The notes: generated by a model from the letters alone, not told the origin. A stretch of DNA of 64,000 bases from Actibacterium sp. XHP0104 (GCF_025751515.1 NZ_JAOWLE010000002.1:186001-250000), one strand, 5' to 3'. Positions 31,949 through 39,680 are shown, numbered from the stretch's first letter. A program made the numbers and translations.

Positions 31949-33550
31949 ATGATCCCTTTCGCCGCCCAGGTCGAAGACATCCTGTTCTCGCTGGAGCACG
32001 TCGCTGGCGTGTCACGCCTGCCTGACTGGGACGCGGATCTGGCGCGCGAGATCATCCAGCATTTCGCCGCCTTCGCCGAGGCCGAGATCGCGCCGCTGGA
32101 CGAGCCGGGCGATGCGCAGGGCTGCCGTCTGGAACACGGCCGGGTGCGGATGCCTGACGGGTTCGGCGCGGCCTACCGGGCCTATGCCGAACAGGGCTGG
32201 CCCGGTCTGGGCGCGCCCGCCGATATCGGAGGGCAGGGGATGCCCGCGCCGGTTCAGGGCGCGGTGTCTGAGATCTTTACCGGGGCCTGCCATGCCTTGC
32301 AGATGGTGGTGGGGCTGGTGCCTGGCGCGATCCGCACGCTGCTGGCCCATGGCACCCCTGATCAGCAGGCGCGTTATCTGGGGCCGCTGATTGACGGCAG
32401 TTGCCTGGCGACCATGGCCCTGACCGAGCCGGGGGCGGGGTCCGATCTGTCGGGCATTCGCACGCGGGGCACGCGGGCCGATGACGGCTGGCGGCTGAGC
32501 GGCGAAAAGATCTTCATCTCGGGCGGCGATCAGGACATGAGCGAGCGCATCCTGCATCTGGTCCTGGCGCGCACCGACACAGCGCCGGGCAAGGGCACGC
32601 GCGGGCTTAGCCTGTTTCTCTGCCCCTCGCATCTGCCCGACGGCAGCCGCAACAGCGCCCGCGCCGCGCGGATCGAGGAAAAGATGGGCCTGCATGCCTC
32701 GCCCACCTGCCAGATGGTCTTTGACACCGCCCATGCCGAACTGATCGGCGCCGAGGGCGAAGGGTTGAAGGCGATGTTCACCATGATGAACCACGCCCGC
32801 ATGGACGTGGCCTTGCAAGGCGTGGCCCATGCCGCCCGCGCGGCGCAGATCGCCCGCGCCTATGCGGCCGAGCGCGTGCAGGGCCGCGATGCCGGTGGTC
32901 AGCCCGTCACGCTGGACCGCCACCCCGACGTGGCGCGCATGTTGCGCGAACAGCAGGCGCTGGCCATTGGCGGGCGGGCGATGTGCCACCTGGCGCTGGT
33001 CGCGCTCGAGGGCGTCGAGGCCCCCGGCCTGATCGATTTTCTCACCCCGATCTGCAAGGTGTTCTGCACCGAGGCCGGGATCAGATCGGCCGACCTGGGG
33101 ATTCAGGTGCTGGGCGGCTATGGCTATTGCCGCGAATACCGGGTCGAGCAGACCCTGCGCGACGCCCGGATCTGTGCGATCTATGAGGGCGCCAACGGTA
33201 TTCATGCACTGACCCTGGCCACGCGCCTGCTACAGCAACGTGGCGGTGCATGTGCCGATGCGTTCGAGGCTCTGATCGAGGCCGAAGCCCCCGCCGCCGC
33301 CCATCTGGCCGAGGCATTGGCCCTGTGGCGCCGCACGCGCGCCCGGCTGGTTTCGGATGACCACCCCGCAGAGGCTGCGCATGAGTTCATGCGCCTGGCC
33401 GGGCTGATGCTCTATCAGGCGATGTGGCTGCGGATCGAGACCGCCAGCGCGCACGCGCCCGACCCCGATCATCTGCGCGATCTGGCCGCGCATGTCCGGC
33501 GCGGCGCGGCAGCCGATCTGCGGGCGATCGCGGTGATGCTGGAAGGCTAG
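31949..33550 (+). CDS. Acyl-CoA dehydrogenase, AidB/long type
   Basis: This 533-residue flavoprotein has the usual helical N-domain, a beta domain with ALTEPGAGSDLSGIRTRG and WRLSGEKIFISGGDQDM, and the C-domain with LGGYGYCREYRVEQTLRDARICAIYEGANGIHALTLATRLL, where the Glu of YEGANG is the likely catalytic base. A C-terminal extension of about 110 residues is present, as in the larger acyl-CoA dehydrogenases that sit in phenylpropanoid operons. It probably introduces the alpha-beta double bond in dihydro-hydroxycinnamoyl-CoA (phenylpropionyl-CoA), extending the pathway to saturated side chains. It is the last gene of the operon. Confidence 0.85.
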   Translation: MIPFAAQVEDILFSLEHVAGVSRLPDWDADLAREIIQHFAAFAEAEIAPLDEPGDAQGCRLEHGRVRMPDGFGAAYRAYAEQGWPGLGAPADIGGQGMPAPVQGAVSEIFTGACHALQMVVGLVPGAIRTLLAHGTPDQQARYLGPLIDGSCLATMALTEPGAGSDLSGIRTRGTRADDGWRLSGEKIFISGGDQDMSERILHLVLARTDTAPGKGTRGLSLFLCPSHLPDGSRNSARAARIEEKMGLHASPTCQMVFDTAHAELIGAEGEGLKAMFTMMNHARMDVALQGVAHAARAAQIARAYAAERVQGRDAGGQPVTLDRHPDVARMLREQQALAIGGRAMCHLALVALEGVEAPGLIDFLTPICKVFCTEAGIRSADLGIQVLGGYGYCREYRVEQTLRDARICAIYEGANGIHALTLATRLLQQRGGACADAFEALIEAEAPAAAHLAEALALWRRTRARLVSDDHPAEAAHEFMRLAGLMLYQAMWLRIETASAHAPDPDHLRDLAAHVRRGAAADLRAIAVMLEG

Positions 33551-33560
33551 GCGGGCCGGC

Positions 33561-33797
33561 TCAGGCCTGGCCGCCGCCCGAGAATTTGCGCAGCATTTCC
33601 TGGAACTGGTCCAGCCCGATCATCGGGCCGGGCATCCACAGTTTCATCAGGTCTTCGGCGGCCATGCCGCCCAGGCCCTTGGTCATCTGCTTTTGCATCT
33701 CCGACATGACCTGCGCCTGCATATCCTTGATGTCGGGCAGGCCAAAGAATTCGCGGGCCTCGCTGGGCGTGCAATCGACCGAGATAGTGATGTTCAT
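33561..33797 (-). CDS. DUF6489 family small protein
   Basis: This 78-residue protein begins MNITISVDCTPSEAREFFGLPDI and continues with a Met/Gln-rich helix (DMQAQVMSEMQKQMTKGL) and PMIGLDQFQEMLRKFSGG. This is the small conserved alphaproteobacterial family DUF6489; its job is unknown. A GGGAGAAGCAC ribosome site precedes ATG 33797 on the minus strand. It is convergent with the acyl-CoA dehydrogenase gene (10-base gap) and lies downstream of soxT on the same strand. Confidence 0.85.
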   Translation of the reverse strand: MNITISVDCTPSEAREFFGLPDIKDMQAQVMSEMQKQMTKGLGGMAAEDLMKLWMPGPMIGLDQFQEMLRKFSGGGQA

Positions 33798-33860
33798 GTG
33801 CTTCTCCCTTTCGATCAGCCTAGGCGGGCCGAAAGGTCACGTCCAGCACGATGCGCGGGG

Positions 33861-34907
33861 TCAGTCGGGCTGAAAGCCCTGAATCAGCCGCCGCAGACCA
33901 AACACGGCGCCGATATAGATCGCGCCCAGCGTCACCGGCGCCGAATAGGCCAGCGTGGCAAAGCCGCTGACCCCCTGGCCCAGCGAACATCCCAGCGCGA
34001 TCACGCCCCCGATGCCCATCAGCGCCGCGCCTGACACCTGGCGGCCCAGCTCGCGCGGGTCTTCGCAGGCCTCCCAGCGGAAATGTCCGCGGATGCCCGA
34101 GCCCAGGAACGACCCGCCCAGCACCCCCGCGACCGACCCGACCGCAAAGCTTAGCCCGCCCGAGGTCGAGGTCATCAGCCAGAGCAGCGTTCGCCCCAGA
34201 GGCGCGGTAAAGCTGTGGCCCTCGACCAGAACACCGCCGAATGTCATCTGGTTCAGCGCCGTGGTGCCCCAAAAGGCCAGGCTGACCGACAGCCCCGCCG
34301 CAACGCCCCAGCCGATCTGAACCGGCGACTGGCGCAGCGGCTCGTAGGACAGGGCCCAGACCACGAAGGCCGCCGCCACAAGCGTGGCAAAGGCCAGCGG
34401 CGGAATGCCCAGCTGGGCGTGGATCAGCTCGGCCATGCCCATGGGCACGGCGGCATCGGTTTGCGGAAACAGAAAGACGCGCAGATTGGCCAGCGGCCCG
34501 GCCAGGGCGACAAAGCCGAAAATGCCCATGACCACCACCACGACCAGCGCGCGCAGGTCGCCGCCGCCGAACCGCACCAGCGCGCCATAGCCGCAGTTGC
34601 CCGCCAGCGCCATGCCATAGCCAAAGACCAGCCCGCCGATGATGCTGGCCAGCGGGTTCCAGGCGATGCTGTGATAGATGGTCTGGCTGAGGTCGATCAG
34701 CCCCGCGCCGGAAAACAGGAAAGTGGTGAAGATCGCCGTGCCCAGCACGATGCCCCACAGCCGCAGCCGGGTCTGGTCTTCGCCATAGACGGCGCTTTCG
34801 ATTGCGCCCAGCGTGCAGAAATCACCCAGCCGTGCCGCCAGCCCCAGAACAGAGCCGGTCGCAAGGCCAATCAGCGCGGCGATGGCGCCAATCGGTAGCA
34901 TGTCCAT
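33861..34907 (-). CDS. soxT: YeeE/YedE family thiosulfate transporter SoxT
   Basis: This 348-residue inner-membrane protein has about nine to ten helices and the two YeeE/YedE repeats. Typical cysteine motifs appear in RLGDFCTLGAIESAVYG, in GMALAGNCGYGALVRFGGGDLRALVV and in GVIALGCSLGQGVSGFATLA. YeeE proteins conduct thiosulfate through conserved cysteines. SoxT proteins accompany sox clusters and are thought to take up a sulfur compound that signals through SoxR. GGGGAGGAAACGC precedes ATG 34907. It lies 39 bases after soxR on the same strand. Confidence 0.88.
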   Translation of the reverse strand: MDMLPIGAIAALIGLATGSVLGLAARLGDFCTLGAIESAVYGEDQTRLRLWGIVLGTAIFTTFLFSGAGLIDLSQTIYHSIAWNPLASIIGGLVFGYGMALAGNCGYGALVRFGGGDLRALVVVVVMGIFGFVALAGPLANLRVFLFPQTDAAVPMGMAELIHAQLGIPPLAFATLVAAAFVVWALSYEPLRQSPVQIGWGVAAGLSVSLAFWGTTALNQMTFGGVLVEGHSFTAPLGRTLLWLMTSTSGGLSFAVGSVAGVLGGSFLGSGIRGHFRWEACEDPRELGRQVSGAALMGIGGVIALGCSLGQGVSGFATLAYSAPVTLGAIYIGAVFGLRRLIQGFQPD

Positions 34908-34946
34908 GCGTTTCCTCCCCGCTGGCCTCGGGCCCGCGCGCGGGTC

Positions 34947-35318
34947 TTAGGCCGTTTTGCAGAACATGTCGTAGACAAGTTCGATCATACGGCGTGCGCG
35001 ATCATCTGCCAGAGAATAATAGATCGCCTTGCCCTCGCGGCGATGGGCGACCAGGCCCTCCAGCCGCAGACGGGCCAGTTGCTGGCTGACGGCCGCCTGG
35101 CGCGACGACAGCAGGTTCTCCAGCTCGGTCACGGTTTTTTCGCCGGTCGACAGGTGGCACAGGATCATCAGGCGGCCCTCATGAGACAGCGCCTTGAGAA
35201 AGCTTGCCGCGGCCTCGGCCTGGCCGATCATGTCGTCTGCAATCGCGGCATCACAGCCACGCGTCGTGCTGCGCTTGCCCAGTCCAAAGCCAAATCCGGT
35301 GTGAACAGCGTCTGCCAT
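34947..35318 (-). CDS. soxR: ArsR-family persulfide-sensing repressor SoxR
   Basis: This 123-residue winged-helix repressor belongs to the SoxR/SqrR/BigR group (FLKALSHEGRLMILCHLSTGEKTVTELENLLSSRQAAVSQQLARLRLEGLV). Cysteines C54 (ILCHL) and C120 (MFCKTA) are 66 residues apart, the same spacing as the C41/C107 redox pair of Rhodobacter SqrR, so di- or tetrasulfide formation on persulfide exposure is expected. A further cysteine, C22, lies in the N-terminal tail. I chose ATG 35318 because GAAGGGGAT precedes it; an upstream in-frame extension to 35393 lacks a ribosome site. Confidence 0.9.
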   Translation of the reverse strand: MADAVHTGFGFGLGKRSTTRGCDAAIADDMIGQAEAAASFLKALSHEGRLMILCHLSTGEKTVTELENLLSSRQAAVSQQLARLRLEGLVAHRREGKAIYYSLADDRARRMIELVYDMFCKTA

Positions 35319-35395
35319 ATCCCCTTCGCACCTATTTTCGGTGCGCTCCTGTATCGTCTTTTGAGCGGTGTCCCGTTTCATTTCCTTTAACATGT

Positions 35396-35415
35396 GTGAC
35401 GCATTTATGCGACAC
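35396..35415. promoter_or_regulatory. Palindrome between soxS and soxR
   Basis: GTGACGCATTTATGCGACAC is an inverted repeat with arms GTG-CGCAT and ATGCG-CAC around TT, with one A-A mismatch per arm. It sits 77 bases upstream of the soxR start and is a candidate operator for internal soxR expression. Confidence 0.4.
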
Positions 35416-35430
35416 GTCTTGTAAACTGCG

Positions 35431-35449
35431 CATGCTGCCGTTGCAGCAT
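35431..35449 (-). repeat. Hairpin just after soxS
   Basis: The stem ATGCTGC / GCAGCAT with loop CGTT lies 11 bases past the soxS stop. It has no T tract on the minus strand, so it may be a processing or stability hairpin rather than a terminator. Confidence 0.4.
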
Positions 35450-35459
35450 TGCACAGGTG

Positions 35460-35858
35460 TCACCCTTTTACCTCGCCCTGGGGTGGCTCGAGCGCCACGC
35501 CCGACCGGTCCAGCATCATGCCCAGAAGGCCCCAGAAAAAGTCCTCGCCCGGGTAACCTTCCAGCCGTTCGACCTCGGTGCCATCACGCAGCAGCACGAA
35601 AGTCGGGGTGAACCGGGGCTTGCCCCGGGTCAGGGTGATGTCGTCGGGCAGGGCGGTGTGCAGGTCTTGCTTCTGCAATGGCGCCGCCGCGCCCTCGGGG
35701 GTCTTGGGATAGATCGGCCCGATCTCTTTGTCCCACATGATGCAATAGGCACAGCCGGCCTGTTCGAACATGACCAGACGGATCTCGGCCATGGCAGGTG
35801 TTGCCAGCGCCACCGCGCTGAAGATCAGGCCCGCAAGGGCGCTTAGAGCTCGGGTCAT
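35460..35858 (-). CDS. soxS: Periplasmic thioredoxin SoxS
   Basis: This 132-residue exported thioredoxin-fold protein has a signal peptide of about 24 residues ending in ATPAMA. The active-site motif CAYC is at residues 36-39 in MFEQAGCAYCIMW, and a cis-proline region is in KPRFTPTFVLLRDGTEVERLEGYPG. In Paracoccus pantotrophus SoxS keeps SoxY in a reduced, active state. It is encoded with soxR as in that organism (soxRS divergent from soxVW). GGGAAGAGAGA precedes ATG 35858. Confidence 0.9.
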   Translation of the reverse strand: MTRALSALAGLIFSAVALATPAMAEIRLVMFEQAGCAYCIMWDKEIGPIYPKTPEGAAAPLQKQDLHTALPDDITLTRGKPRFTPTFVLLRDGTEVERLEGYPGEDFFWGLLGMMLDRSGVALEPPQGEVKG

Positions 35859-35871
35859 TCTCTCTTCCCAG

Positions 35872-35898
35872 ATGTATACATATATCGTAATGTGTTTC
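35872..35898. promoter_or_regulatory. Candidate SoxR operator between soxS and soxV
   Basis: The 66-base divergent region holds the perfect palindrome ATGTATACAT (35872-35881) and an overlapping imperfect one, ACATATATCGTAATGTGT (35878-35895). The half-site AATGTGT recurs in the promoter of the metallo-beta-lactamase/SQR operon at 50056-50062. SoxR of P. pantotrophus binds the soxS-soxV interval, so this is the likeliest target here. Confidence 0.5.
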
Positions 35899-35924
35899 GG
35901 TGTTTTCGGCAAGGGAGGGCGGTC

Positions 35925-36659
35925 GTGGAGATCACGCTGGGTGGGGCGATCGTCGCCGGATTGCTGTCGTTCCTCTCCCCGTGCGTGCTGCCCATGGTGC
36001 CGTTTTACCTGTGCTACATGGCCGGTATCTCGATGGCCGAGCTGCGCGACGATGCCGGCATCGCGCCGGGCGCACAGCGGCGGCTGGTGTTTTCCGCGAT
36101 TGCCTTCGCCCTTGGGGTGACCTCGATATTCGTGCTGATGGGCATGGGCGCCACCGCGCTGGGGCAGGCCTTTCGCGAATGGATGGGGCCGCTGACCTAT
36201 GTCGCGGCGGCGGTTCTGATCCTCTTTGGCCTTCATTTCCTTGGCATTTTGCGCATTCCGTTCCTTTACCGCGAGGCGCGACTGGAATCCAAGGCCGAGC
36301 CCACCACCGTGATCGGCGCCTATGTGATGGGCCTTGCGTTCGGCTTTGGCTGGACGCCCTGCGTGGGCCCCGCGCTGACGGCGATCCTGATCGTGGCGTC
36401 CGGTATGGGCGACGTAACCCGCGGCGGGTTGTTGCTGATGGCCTATGGGCTGGCGATGACCACGCCCTTTGTCATCGCGGCGCTGTTCTCGCGGCCCTTC
36501 CTGGGCTGGGTGCAGCGCAACCGCCGCTATATGGGCTATGTGGAAAAGGTGATGGGCGCTATGCTGATCCTGTTCGGCATTCTGATCGCGACCAACAGCG
36601 TGGCCTATATCGCCCAGGTCCTGATCGAGCTGTTTCCGGGGTTCACTTCCATCGGGTAA
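35925..36659 (+). CDS. soxV: CcdA-like thiol-electron transporter SoxV
   Basis: This 244-residue inner-membrane protein has six helices. It passes electrons from cytoplasmic thioredoxin to the periplasm through two conserved cysteines: C20 in LSPCVLP and C146 in GWTPCVGPA. The destination is SoxW and thereby the Sox carrier proteins. GTG 35925 follows AGGGAGGG by 5 bases; an earlier in-frame GTG (35892) lies inside the operator region. It is divergent from soxS and co-transcribed with soxW. Confidence 0.92.
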   Translation: MEITLGGAIVAGLLSFLSPCVLPMVPFYLCYMAGISMAELRDDAGIAPGAQRRLVFSAIAFALGVTSIFVLMGMGATALGQAFREWMGPLTYVAAAVLILFGLHFLGILRIPFLYREARLESKAEPTTVIGAYVMGLAFGFGWTPCVGPALTAILIVASGMGDVTRGGLLLMAYGLAMTTPFVIAALFSRPFLGWVQRNRRYMGYVEKVMGAMLILFGILIATNSVAYIAQVLIELFPGFTSIG

Positions 36660-36674
36660 ACGAAGGAGGATCCG

Positions 36675-37238
36675 ATGACCAAACTGACACTGACATTGGC
36701 GGCGTTGCTGGCGCTGGCCCTTCCTGCGCTGGCCGGGCCGCCGATGGGCGATGACGGGCTGCACAAACCCGTTTGGCTGGAAGACACGTTCAAGGACATG
36801 TCCGAGGATTTCGCCAGCGCCCAGGATCAGGGCAAGCGGCTGCTGATCATATGGGAGCAGCGCGGCTGCCTCTATTGCAAGAAGATGCATACCGAGGTCT
36901 TTCCCGACCCCGCGATCCAAGAGATCCTGACCCAGAACTACTTTATCGTGCAGATGAACCTGTTCGGTGATGTCGAGGTCACCGATTTCGACGGCACCAC
37001 GCTATCCGAAAAGGAAATGGCGCGGCGCTGGGGCGTCATGTTCACGCCGACGATGATGTTCATGCCTGATTCCCTGCCCGAAGGCGGCCATGCGGGGCAG
37101 GCGGCTGTGGCGGTCATGCCCGGCGCCTTTGGCAAGGGCACGACCACGGCGATTCTGAACTGGGTGCTTGAGAAGGGCTATGAGGGCGACGAGCACCTGC
37201 AGAAATACATTGCCCGCACGGTTTACAGCGCAGACTAG
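36675..37238 (+). CDS. soxW: Periplasmic thioredoxin SoxW
   Basis: This 187-residue exported thioredoxin-like protein has a signal peptide (MTKLTLTLAALLALALPALA), a CLYC active site at residues 65-68 in EQRGCLYCKKMH, and a cis-Pro segment in WGVMFTPTMMFMPDS. It receives electrons from SoxV in P. pantotrophus. GAAGGAGGATCC precedes ATG 36675, 15 bases after soxV, so the two form one unit. Confidence 0.9.
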   Translation: MTKLTLTLAALLALALPALAGPPMGDDGLHKPVWLEDTFKDMSEDFASAQDQGKRLLIIWEQRGCLYCKKMHTEVFPDPAIQEILTQNYFIVQMNLFGDVEVTDFDGTTLSEKEMARRWGVMFTPTMMFMPDSLPEGGHAGQAAVAVMPGAFGKGTTTAILNWVLEKGYEGDEHLQKYIARTVYSAD

Positions 37239-37253
37239 GCCTTTGGCCCCCGG

Positions 37254-37296
37254 AATTCTGCATTGCAGCAACAATGTTGCGCTGCGGTGCAGAATT
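37254..37296. repeat. Long inverted repeat between soxW and soxX
   Basis: AATTCTGCA (37254-37262) and TGCAGAATT (37288-37296) are exact 9-bp inverted arms. Between them GCAGCAAC and GTTGCGCTGC form a further hairpin. The whole makes a 43-base cruciform or RNA stem directly after soxW. SoxR binds the soxW-soxX interval in P. pantotrophus, so it may be an operator, or it may be a mRNA processing hairpin. Confidence 0.5.
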
Positions 37297-37399
37297 TCGC
37301 AATTTAAAAAATATGCAAAAAACTAGATTTGTTATTGCATGCCGCGGAATACATCCGCTACTTTCTCGGTGGGAAAGAGAGACTGGGAGGACTCTTTTA

Positions 37400-37876
37400 A
37401 TGAAACGTGCAATCCTGACCGTCGCCAGCCTTGTGCTGGGTGCCGGCATTGCGGGGGCTGAGATCGCCCCTGCGGATGTGAAATACGATGACGCGGGCGC
37501 CGTGGCCGAGTCGCTGACCGGCGCTGCCGGCGATGCGGCAGCCGGGCGGGCGGTCATTGGTTCCAAGAAGCTGGGCAACTGTGTGTCCTGCCATGCGATC
37601 AGCGAAATGTCGGACGTGCCGTTCCACGGCGAAGTCGGCCCGCTGCTTGATGGCGTCGCTGACCGCTGGAACGAGGCCGAACTGCGCGGCATCGTCGCCA
37701 ATGCCAAGAATACCTACGACGGCACCATGATGCCGTCGTTCTACAAGACCACCGGTTACATCCGGCCTGGCGATGCCTTTACCGGCAAAGCCGCCCAGAC
37801 GGACCCGTTGCCGCCGCTGTTGAGTGCTCAGCAGATCGAGGACGTGGTCGCCTATCTGATGACCCTCAAGGACTGA
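37400..37876 (+). CDS. soxX: Monohaem cytochrome c SoxX
   Basis: This 158-residue periplasmic c-type cytochrome is a subunit of SoxAX, which attaches thiosulfate to SoxY. It has a signal peptide of about 20 residues (ending GIAGA), haem-binding CVSCH at 61-65 and a methionine ligand candidate in GTMMPSF at 110-111. GGGAGGACTC precedes ATG 37400. The 161-base gap upstream contains the inverted repeat and an AT-rich stretch likely to hold the promoter of soxXYZABCD. Confidence 0.93.
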   Translation: MKRAILTVASLVLGAGIAGAEIAPADVKYDDAGAVAESLTGAAGDAAAGRAVIGSKKLGNCVSCHAISEMSDVPFHGEVGPLLDGVADRWNEAELRGIVANAKNTYDGTMMPSFYKTTGYIRPGDAFTGKAAQTDPLPPLLSAQQIEDVVAYLMTLKD

Positions 37877-37909
37877 TCCCCGGATCATTCCCCTGACAAG
37901 GAGAGAGCA

Positions 37910-38332
37910 ATGCAACTGACACGACGTGACGCGATCGCGCTTGGGGCCGGGGCTGCGGCTGTTGCCACCCTGCCGATGCCTGCCTTCGCCAGCGCCACCG
38001 CCGACGAACTGATCGCCGCCTTTACCGGTGGTGCCGAAATGGGCGAGGGGGGTCTGACTTTGACCGCCCCCGAGATCGCCGAGAACGGCAACACCGTTCC
38101 GGTCAGCGTGGACGCCCCCGGCGCCACCTCGATCTTGCTGCTGGCAACCGGCAACCCGACGCCGGGCGTCTGCACCTTCAACTTTGGTCCTCTGGCCGGC
38201 TCGCAGGCCGCCTCGACCCGTATTCGCCTTGCCGGCACCCAGGATGTGGTGGCCGTCGCGAAAATGGCCGATGGCAGCATTGTAAAGGCCTCGAGCACCG
38301 TGAAAGTCACCATCGGCGGCTGCGGCGGCTGA
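37910..38332 (+). CDS. soxY: Sulfur-carrier protein SoxY
   Basis: This 140-residue periplasmic protein carries sulfur intermediates covalently on the cysteine of its flexible C-terminal tail. The tail GGCGG is intact (C138). The N-terminus has a twin-arginine signal (TRRDAIALGAGAA), consistent with export of the folded SoxYZ dimer. The immunoglobulin-like body contains TPGVCTFNFGPLAGSQAASTRIRLAGTQDVVAVA. It is flanked by soxX and soxZ with short gaps. Confidence 0.95.
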   Translation: MQLTRRDAIALGAGAAAVATLPMPAFASATADELIAAFTGGAEMGEGGLTLTAPEIAENGNTVPVSVDAPGATSILLLATGNPTPGVCTFNFGPLAGSQAASTRIRLAGTQDVVAVAKMADGSIVKASSTVKVTIGGCGG

Positions 38333-38349
38333 TTTAGGAGAACAAAGAC

Positions 38350-38679
38350 ATGGCATCTGATGTAAAACCCCGCGTCAAGGTCCCGAAAACGGCGGCTGCC
38401 GGTGAGACCATCACCATCAAGACCCTGATCAGCCACCCGATGGAATCGGGCCAGCGTAAAGATGGCAGCGGCAACGTGATCCCGCGCTCGATCATCAATC
38501 GCTTCACCTGTGACTTCAACGGCCAGAACGTCGTCGACGTGACCCTGGAACCGGCGATCTCGACCAACCCCTATATCGAGTTCGACGCCAAGGTTCCCGA
38601 GGCCGGCGAGTTCAAGTTCACCTGGTACGACGACGACGGCTCTGTCTACGAAGACTCGAAGCCGATCGCGATCGGCTGA
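38350..38679 (+). CDS. soxZ: SoxY partner protein SoxZ
   Basis: This 109-residue immunoglobulin-like protein has no signal peptide and is therefore exported in complex with Tat-dependent SoxY. Characteristic segments are VPKTAAAGETITIKTLISHPMESGQRKDGSGNVIPR and FKFTWYDDDGSVYEDSKPI. SoxZ wraps the carrier arm of SoxY and presents it to SoxAX, SoxB and SoxCD. TTTAGGAGAACAAAGAC precedes ATG 38350. Confidence 0.95.
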   Translation: MASDVKPRVKVPKTAAAGETITIKTLISHPMESGQRKDGSGNVIPRSIINRFTCDFNGQNVVDVTLEPAISTNPYIEFDAKVPEAGEFKFTWYDDDGSVYEDSKPIAIG

Positions 38680-38710
38680 GCGAACGTTTCGGCATTCAGG
38701 GAGGAAACGC

Positions 38711-39556
38711 ATGAAACTCAAATCGCTCACCTCGGCCGTGGCCCTGCTGGCGCTTGGCGCTGGCATGGCTGTTGCCGATGAAAACGCGCCGCTGGTCATC
38801 AACGGCGAAATTGAAATCGTGACCCGGACCAAAGCGCCCGAGCACATGGAAAACATGTCTGAAATCCGCTCTGGCTGGACCTTCCGTTCGGAAGAAACCC
38901 AGAAATTGCAGATGGATGACTTCGACAACCCCGGTATGATCTTTGTCGATCAGGCTCGCGAGGCATGGGAAACCGCGATGGGCACTGAGGGCAAGGCTTG
39001 TGCCGACTGCCACAACGAGCCTGAATCGATGGCCGGTGTGCGCGCCAAGATGCCCAAGTGGAACGAGGCCGCAGGCGAAGTCTGGACGATGGAGATGTTC
39101 ATCAACAGCTGCGTCACCAACCGCATGGGCGCCGAGAAATGGGGCTGGAACTCGTCCGAGATGGTCAACATGACCGCTCTGATCAGCTCTGTCTCGCGCG
39201 GCATGCCGATGGATGTGGCGATCGACGGCCCCGCCGCCGAGACCTGGGAAAAGGGTAAGGAAATCTACTATACCCGTTACGGCCAGTTGGAACTGTCCTG
39301 TGCGAATTGCCACGAGGACAACTACGACAATCTGATCCGTGCCGACCACCTGTCGCAGGGCCAGATCAACGCCTTCCCGGCCTATCGCCTCAAGAACGCC
39401 AAGCTGAACTCGATCCACAACCGGTTCAAAGGCTGTATCCGCGACACCCGCGCCGAGACCTTCAAGGAAGGCTCGCCCGAGTTCATCGCGCTTGAGCTGT
39501 ATGTCGCCTCGCGCGGCAACGGTCTGTCGGTCGAAGGCCCGTCGGTCCGCAACTAA
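38711..39556 (+). CDS. soxA: Dihaem cytochrome c SoxA
   Basis: This 281-residue catalytic subunit of SoxAX forms the thiosulfate-SoxY bond. A signal peptide of about 22 residues is followed by haem site CADCH (97-101) and haem site CANCH (197-201). C242 in FKGCIRDTRA is the conserved active-site cysteine persulfide ligand. Both CxxCH motifs are present, making this the Paracoccus/Rhodovulum dihaem type rather than the monohaem form. GGGAGGAAACGC precedes ATG 38711. Confidence 0.95.
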   Translation: MKLKSLTSAVALLALGAGMAVADENAPLVINGEIEIVTRTKAPEHMENMSEIRSGWTFRSEETQKLQMDDFDNPGMIFVDQAREAWETAMGTEGKACADCHNEPESMAGVRAKMPKWNEAAGEVWTMEMFINSCVTNRMGAEKWGWNSSEMVNMTALISSVSRGMPMDVAIDGPAAETWEKGKEIYYTRYGQLELSCANCHEDNYDNLIRADHLSQGQINAFPAYRLKNAKLNSIHNRFKGCIRDTRAETFKEGSPEFIALELYVASRGNGLSVEGPSVRN

Positions 39557-39564
39557 GACATGAA

Positions 39565-39589
39565 CCCGCCCGGCCAGGCGCCGGGCGGG
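39565..39589 (+). repeat. Hairpin between soxA and soxB
   Basis: A perfect 10-bp GC stem (39565-39574 with 39580-39589) lies 9 bases after the soxA stop, followed by a T-interrupted stretch (TTCGTTTGTTCCTTTTTC). It may attenuate or stabilise the upstream message, because soxB has no obvious promoter of its own. Confidence 0.6.
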
Positions 39590-39680
39590 CATTCGTTTGT
39601 TCCTTTTTCTGCATGTGGTCACCGACACTGAGCTCAGTCGTCGGGCGGTTGCCTGCATCCATGACGGAGACGACAGAACG

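Noticed and set aside
35859-36921. N-terminal extension of soxS through soxV sequence
   Set aside because: The extension would be antisense to soxV and soxW. The signal peptide at 35858 with a ribosome site marks the real start.
37335-37356. TATTG-N9-GAATA near soxX as an SqrR-type box
   Set aside because: The arms mismatch at the inner base and the spacing is one base too long; it is too weak to claim.
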